From Rhodospirillales bacterium (GTDB lineage Bacteria; Pseudomonadota; Alphaproteobacteria; Micavibrionales; UBA2020), in contig JAHFPI010000065.1 in the NCBI GenBank assembly GCA_023266795.1, positions 1 to 9,600 of the forward strand: a stretch of 9,600 nt of DNA, read 5' to 3'. Shown here one piece after another: positions 6,165 through 9,600 of the stretch. The notes under the pieces are model-generated. The model ran no database searches. It saw only the letters and a program-made list of their open reading frames with translations, and was not told where the DNA came from. The translations under genes and the position numbers were made by a program. The first letter of the stretch is position 1. The number at the start of each line of letters is the position of its first letter.

Positions 6165-7343
6165 CTAGAATATTTTCTTGACGAATTTAAGGCCAAACTC
6201 GGTTGTTTTGTTTTCAGGCTCGTTCCATCCGCAGCCGTTCCCCGGGATGCATTGCAGATTGGATCGCCCGATATGCCAGTAGTTGAACCAGGGGCCTACC
6301 GACCAGTCGCCTGTTTCAAACAGGATGCTGCCCTTCACGCCGCCGTCCGCGTCGCGCTGGGTATTCTTGAGGGTGGGGGCTCCGGGAACGATGTCCCCGA
6401 ATATCGACCTTTGGTGCCCGACGAGAAAGTAATCATACTCAAGCGTCGTCGCGAGCCTGCTCTGGTTATCCATCAGCTTTAACCGGTGCGTCAGGCCCAG
6501 CGGGATGTATTGGTAGACGCTGTTCCTGCGGTACCCTGTAAAGCCTGTGTCGGTGATGCCGCGTGAATCGTTGTACAGATAGCGGACGCCATAGCCCGTA
6601 TAAGGCGTCAGGCTGTTGAAGTCATTCAGGGCAATATCCTTCCCTGCGAGTCCCCGCAACTCCCATGTGTAGTCTTTGTTATCCTGCATCGAGCCGGTGC
6701 CGTTGCTCGCGTAATCCACGACGCCATAGGCAAACCTGCCTTCGCCGCGCATAAACCATTCGCCGTCGTCCATGATCTCGGTATAGGTGGCTTCAGCGCC
6801 GAGTTTATAGCCTTTGTTGTTCATAAGAGGCATCGGGCCAGCAGCCTCATGATAGGCGTATCGGGAGAGTTGGAGACCCACATCAAGACCTTGGCGCGTT
6901 GCGAGAGGACCAGTCGGCTGAGGGAGGGCGGCTTCCGCTACGGGCTTCTGCTGTGCAACGGGAGCAGGTGCAGCGGGGGCGGGAGCTTCCTGTTTAACCT
7001 GCCGTTCCGGGGGCGGGATGACGGGGGTGGCATCCGCCAGCGGTGTAACGGGCTGGAGGACAAAGCGCGGTGGCCGACTTTCCTGCTGACGGGCTGTCAG
7101 CGGAACGGGGGCGTCAGCTGCGGCGGGATATGAAGGCGGCGGCGCCTCTGCGGTATGCTCCGGTTGCCTGACTTGCGCCAGTTCTTCGTGAAGCTGCTGC
7201 TGGAGCTGCTGTTGCAATACAAGCTGTTCGTGGAGAAGCTGTTCATGCACAAGCTGCTCGTGCAGGAAGTCCTCGCTCTCATCAGCTAGCGCGGACGTTG
7301 CGAAAGCCGTCAGGAAACAGGCAATCAGGATAATTACAGGCAC
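6165..7343 (-). CDS. Outer-membrane beta-barrel protein with pentad-repeat and proline-rich N-terminal extension
   Basis: This is a 392-residue protein. The start is GTG at 7343, with GGAGG at 7352-7356 placed about 8 nt upstream; no in-frame ATG exists before an upstream stop. A signal peptide ends near SALA (residues 17-20), although its n-region unusually has no Lys or Arg. Residues 27-55 are Leu/Gln/Glu-rich pentads (HEQLV, HEQLL, HEQLV). Residues about 60-145 are rich in proline and alanine. Residues about 150-392 are a barrel of alternating amphipathic strands with aromatic girdles (NKGYKLGAEATYTE, GEGRFAYGVVDY, LTPYTGYGVRYLYND, LEYDYFLVGHQ). It ends in an FGLKFVKKIF beta-signal with a terminal Phe recognised by the Bam machinery. 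CIPGNGC at 365-371 could form a loop disulfide. It resembles a broad family of proteobacterial outer-membrane proteins of unknown role. It is the first gene of the - strand block. Confidence 0.86.
   Translation of the reverse strand: MPVIILIACFLTAFATSALADESEDFLHEQLVHEQLLHEQLVLQQQLQQQLHEELAQVRQPEHTAEAPPPSYPAAADAPVPLTARQQESRPPRFVLQPVTPLADATPVIPPPERQVKQEAPAPAAPAPVAQQKPVAEAALPQPTGPLATRQGLDVGLQLSRYAYHEAAGPMPLMNNKGYKLGAEATYTEIMDDGEWFMRGEGRFAYGVVDYASNGTGSMQDNKDYTWELRGLAGKDIALNDFNSLTPYTGYGVRYLYNDSRGITDTGFTGYRRNSVYQYIPLGLTHRLKLMDNQSRLATTLEYDYFLVGHQRSIFGDIVPGAPTLKNTQRDADGGVKGSILFETGDWSVGPWFNYWHIGRSNLQCIPGNGCGWNEPENKTTEFGLKFVKKIF
7179..7265 (-). repeat. Pentapeptide Leu/Gln/Glu repeat in the outer-membrane protein
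   Basis: Residues 27-55 just after the signal peptide repeat every five residues: LHEQL, VHEQL, LHEQL, then the degenerate VLQQQ, LQQQ and LHEEL. On the + strand this appears as recurring 'aagctgttcgtg' type 15-mers. The segment is strongly helical. It may form a coiled-coil or oligomerisation helix on the periplasmic side, ahead of the proline-rich linker. Confidence 0.75.
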
Positions 7344-7576
7344 CGCATTTTTCCTCCGATTGTTATTAAAGCCTATTATTTAAAAAAATCCAGCGCATAA
7401 CAGAGTATTGACGAGCTAAAAAGCAGATTAAGGAAACGGGGGAACAATGCATAGCACGGATTGAAAATATAACACCAAAGATTTACGGTAAGTAGCGTAA
7501 ATCTTCAATCTGGACAGGGGGGTGGAAACCATTATCCTACAAGGATGGTATTGATGCACAGAAGGGGATCCCGCAG
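7344..7576. promoter_or_regulatory. Divergent intergenic control region
   Basis: These 233 nt separate two genes transcribed outward, so both promoters must lie here. The left half is AT-rich. A TATAAC (-10-like, five of six matches) at 7468-7473 faces the surface-protein gene, but no good -35 box stands 16-18 nt before it. An alternative -35 box, TTGAAA at 7461-7466, has only a poor TACGGT partner. I could not fix a promoter for the - strand gene by eye. Confidence 0.55.
7478..7505. promoter_or_regulatory. Perfect 10-bp inverted repeat (operator or 5' mRNA hairpin)
   Basis: AAGATTTACG at 7478-7487 and CGTAAATCTT at 7496-7505 are exact reverse complements around an 8-nt spacer. A further GATTG (7459-7463) and CAATC (7506-7510) can extend the pairing outside a 14-nt left bulge. 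No T-run follows, so it is not an intrinsic terminator. It lies 72 nt before the surface-protein ATG. It could be a site for a dimeric regulator or a stabilising hairpin near the 5' end of the transcript. Confidence 0.6.
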
Positions 7577-7580
7577 ATGA
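7554..7580 (+). CDS. Possible 8-codon leader peptide overlapping the surface-protein start
   Basis: An ATG at 7554 has AAGGA at 7541-7545 about 8 nt upstream, a good ribosome site. It reads M-H-R-R-G-S-R-R and stops with TGA at 7578-7580, overlapping the ATG at 7577 as ATGA. Another ATG at 7545 is in the same frame but sits directly on the ribosome site. AGGAT at 7542-7546 can also pair with ATCCT at 7534-7538 across a 3-nt loop, which would hide that site. The geometry fits translational coupling to the large gene downstream, but nothing proves the peptide is made, and such short frames arise by chance. Confidence 0.25.
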   Translation: MHRRGSRR

Positions 7581-9600
7581 AGACCACTCTCAAAAGAGCA
7601 CTGTTGGCTGGCACCGCAATCGTCGCAGTAATTTCTTTTTCTTCCCCTCCGGCACAGGCAGCGGATCAGACTTTGACGGGAGCCGGCCAGTGGGCGAGCG
7701 CCGGTACGGCGGGGGGCGCTGATGTAGGCGACGCTTCGGACGCATCGACGGGACAGACAATCGACATCAATAACAATACCCTGCTCATCACGGATGACGG
7801 CACGGCTTCGGACGTTTTCCCCGGCCCGGGCGGCGATCTTGAAAATTTCACATTGGGCACGATCAGCGACAGCGGCCCTGCCGGCAACGTGAATATTCTG
7901 CAGGATGCTGCCGCTCTTGGCGCGCTTAGCGTTTCCATTGCCGGAACGGATGTTATAGGCATCGGCGGCGATTTCACGGTGGATAACACGGATGGCGTGG
8001 GACAGAATGTGGCCGTGGACGTCATCGGCAACCTGACCGTCGCCGGCAGCCTCGATATCACGAACAACGAAGCCACCAACGCCAATACCGTCGCCGTGAC
8101 GGTTCACGGCAACCTTAATGTCGGGACAACGACGATTGCGGGCGGGGATTTTGCGGGTGCAGATGCCTCGCTGACCGTCGGCGGCGATGTCACGACCGCC
8201 GGCCTGACGCTGCAGAACGGCGCTGCCGGCACGGCATCGCTGGTGCTTGACGGCGGCGCGGCGCAGGCCGTGACGGGCACTATTGACGGCAGCGTGGCGG
8301 GCGACGGCAGCATTGTCGTCAGCAACACTCTTGGCGGCGTGACCTTTAACGACGCCATCGGTGGCGGCGCGGCGATCGGGGCGATTGATGTGACCACAGC
8401 CACCACGGTGGATTTTAAGGACAGCGTGGACGCTTCGGGCGGCGCGGGCATTTCCATGCTTGTCGCCGGCACGACCCTGACAATGGACGGGGCAAGCAAT
8501 ACCAAGACTCTTGCCGGCGATATTCTCGGCGGCGCTGGGACGCAGACGCTGAACATCGACGGCAACAATGACACGGTGTCCGGCAATATCGACATGGCCG
8601 CCGGAGACGATGCGATCAACATTACCGGCGCGGGTGTTCATTTTACCGGTGCGACGCTGAATGGCGGCACGGGCACTGATACTATTGACGTCATCAATGA
8701 CGCGCAGATCGACAATGACATTACCGGCGTTGAATCGATCACAATTGATACGCTGCATACGCTGGAACTGGACGGTGACGTAATTGGCGGGACGATCAGT
8801 GTCAACGGTGCGCTGTCGGTGCTGACGTTTAACGGCGATGCCAAGACCATCAGCGCCGACATTACCGGCGACGTGGATGACAATACAATCAATGTTACCG
8901 GCACGACCTCCACCGTCCTGTCCGGCGCGATCGATATGGGCGACGGTGTCAATGCGCTGAACATTTCCGGCGTGGGCGTGCAGCTGAGCGGCCCGACGCT
9001 TGCAGGCGGCGCGGATGCCGACACCATTACCGTCACCAACAACGCGGAAATCGACAATGACATTTCTAATGTTGAGACCATCACGGTCAATGTGGGGCAT
9101 ACCTTGACTCTGGATGGTTCTGTTGATGCGACGGCAACGATCACCATGAATGGTGCGGCATCTGCCCTGACCTTCGGCGGCACGGGCTCCAAGACCGTTG
9201 ATGCCACGATCAACGGTGACGGGAACAACAATACGATTACCGTGAGCGGGCCTCTGGATAACCTGTCCGGCGATATCGACATGGGAGCCGGTGTCAACAC
9301 ACTGAACCTTTCCGGTTCGGGCGCTCACCTCAGCGGTTCGATTCTGACGGCTGGGGGCGGGGCGGATACGATTGCCGCCACGGCCAATGCGCAGATCGAC
9401 AACGACATCACCGGCTTCGAGACGATTACGGTCGATGCCAGCCATACGCTGGAGGTGGACGGCACTGTTGATGCCGGCGCCACGATGACCATGAACGGCA
9501 CCGGTTCCGCCCTGACCTTTGCCGGTGCCGGTCTCATGACCGTTGCGGCTACGATCAACGGCGATGCGAACGACAATACGGTTACCGTGAGTGGCGCTTC
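7577..9600 (+). CDS. Giant acidic beta-repeat surface protein (probable autotransporter-type adhesin), 5' part
   Basis: The frame is open from ATG 7577 to the right edge: 674 codons plus two bases, with no stop. GAAGGGG at 7561-7567 is the ribosome site. Residues 1-28 are a classical Sec signal: basic MKTTLKR, a hydrophobic core, and cleavage after AQA. Residues about 29-330 are short beta-strand repeats rich in Gly, Ala, Thr, Asp and Asn, such as IGGDFTV and VGGDVTT. From residue 334 come 114-115 residue tandem repeats. The rhythm of 'DGNNNTITVSG' and 'VETITV' segments predicts a parallel beta-helix passenger. The visible mature part has no Arg, Cys or Tyr and only four Lys, so it is very acidic. 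An N-terminal Sec signal favours type V secretion with a C-terminal barrel outside the window over type I. Adhesion or a surface-layer role is inferred from architecture. No close named homologue is recognised. Confidence 0.86.
   Translation, partial: MKTTLKRALLAGTAIVAVISFSSPPAQAADQTLTGAGQWASAGTAGGADVGDASDASTGQTIDINNNTLLITDDGTASDVFPGPGGDLENFTLGTISDSGPAGNVNILQDAAALGALSVSIAGTDVIGIGGDFTVDNTDGVGQNVAVDVIGNLTVAGSLDITNNEATNANTVAVTVHGNLNVGTTTIAGGDFAGADASLTVGGDVTTAGLTLQNGAAGTASLVLDGGAAQAVTGTIDGSVAGDGSIVVSNTLGGVTFNDAIGGGAAIGAIDVTTATTVDFKDSVDASGGAGISMLVAGTTLTMDGASNTKTLAGDILGGAGTQTLNIDGNNDTVSGNIDMAAGDDAINITGAGVHFTGATLNGGTGTDTIDVINDAQIDNDITGVESITIDTLHTLELDGDVIGGTISVNGALSVLTFNGDAKTISADITGDVDDNTINVTGTTSTVLSGAIDMGDGVNALNISGVGVQLSGPTLAGGADADTITVTNNAEIDNDISNVETITVNVGHTLTLDGSVDATATITMNGAASALTFGGTGSKTVDATINGDGNNNTITVSGPLDNLSGDIDMGAGVNTLNLSGSGAHLSGSILTAGGGADTIAATANAQIDNDITGFETITVDASHTLEVDGTVDAGATMTMNGTGSALTFAGAGLMTVAATINGDANDNTVTVSGA
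8576..9600 (+). repeat. Three tandem 342-345 bp repeats in the surface-protein gene
   Basis: Units start at 8576, 8918 and 9263 (residues 334, 448 and 563), giving lengths of 342 and 345 bp. The third is almost complete at the edge. Shared landmarks in order are SG-x-IDM, a GG..xDTI segment, QIDNDI or EIDNDI, ES/ET-ITV, HTL-x-xDG, and a G-D-x-x-x-NT-[IV]-x-V-[ST]G tail. The IDND codons recur at 8708, 9050 and 9395 in the same frame. A degenerate half-unit precedes them at roughly 8405-8575. Confidence 0.88.

Noticed and set aside
5322..6482. A 386-codon + strand open frame
   Set aside because: It crosses the boundary of two well-supported - strand genes (methyltransferase and outer-membrane protein) and has no recognisable domain.
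7346..7348. ATG on the - strand as the start of the outer-membrane protein
   Set aside because: It is out of frame with the barrel gene and stops after four codons. The GTG at 7343 is in frame and fits the GGAGG spacing.
7532..9445. A 637-codon open frame on the - strand
   Set aside because: It is the mirror of the repeat-coding + strand gene. Its product is a low-complexity Arg/Ala/Val/Asp string with no signal or domain. The + strand frame has a ribosome site, a signal peptide and protein-level repeats. The absence of stops follows from the biased composition of the real gene.
7666..9576. Further - strand frames at 7666-8085, 8104-8622, 8638-9300 and 9325-9576 with Ser/Pro/Val-rich products
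   Set aside because: These are another shadow frame of the same surface-protein gene, broken in places, with no ribosome sites or recognisable domains.
7577..9600. A type I secreted RTX protein
   Set aside because: The GG..D motifs occur only once per long unit and the protein has a clear N-terminal Sec signal, which type I substrates lack. The C-terminus is not in the window, so this is unlikely rather than excluded.

Overview
The window looks like a chromosomal segment from a Gram-negative alphaproteobacterium. The main clue is the first gene fragment, the C-terminus of a PopZ-type (DUF2497) polar organizing protein, a family essentially confined to Alphaproteobacteria. Two lipoprotein signals, a Tat-exported peptidase, an outer-membrane beta-barrel and a Sec-exported repeat protein agree with a diderm envelope. 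I cannot name the genus. I saw no tRNA, rRNA, CRISPR array, insertion sequence or phage gene. Once the right-hand surface-protein gene is recognised, no stretch over about 300 bases lacks a gene.

Layout. Bases 1-2507 are all on the + strand: the end of a popZ-like gene, a membrane-anchored bacterial PH-domain protein, a Tat-exported DUF882/M15-type murein peptidase, and a beta-carbonic anhydrase close to E. coli Can. The carbonic anhydrase gene meets the next block tail to tail, with only 4 nt between the stop codons.

Bases 2512-7343 are all on the - strand. In transcription order they encode an outer-membrane beta-barrel protein with a pentapeptide-repeat and proline-rich N-terminal extension, a 603-residue TPR plus SAM-dependent methyltransferase, a lipoprotein carrying about ten 7-8 residue repeats, and a PDZ-M48 metalloprotease lipoprotein. 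Gaps of 18, 70 and 4 nt suggest one transcription unit. A candidate internal promoter lies ahead of the last two genes.

Bases 7344-7576 form a divergent control region with a perfect 10-bp inverted repeat, a small hairpin and an 8-codon leader frame. From 7577 to the right edge, a + strand frame stays open for 674 codons and runs out of the window. It encodes a very large, acidic, arginine-free, Sec-exported beta-repeat surface protein, probably an autotransporter-type adhesin, with 114-115 residue tandem repeats. This is the most distinctive element. The long open frame on the opposite strand there is a shadow.

The genes suggest an envelope-centred neighbourhood: cell-wall hydrolysis, outer-membrane protein quality control, an outer-membrane barrel and a giant surface protein. 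The one cytosolic enzyme in the - strand block, the TPR-methyltransferase, has no substrate that can be read from sequence.
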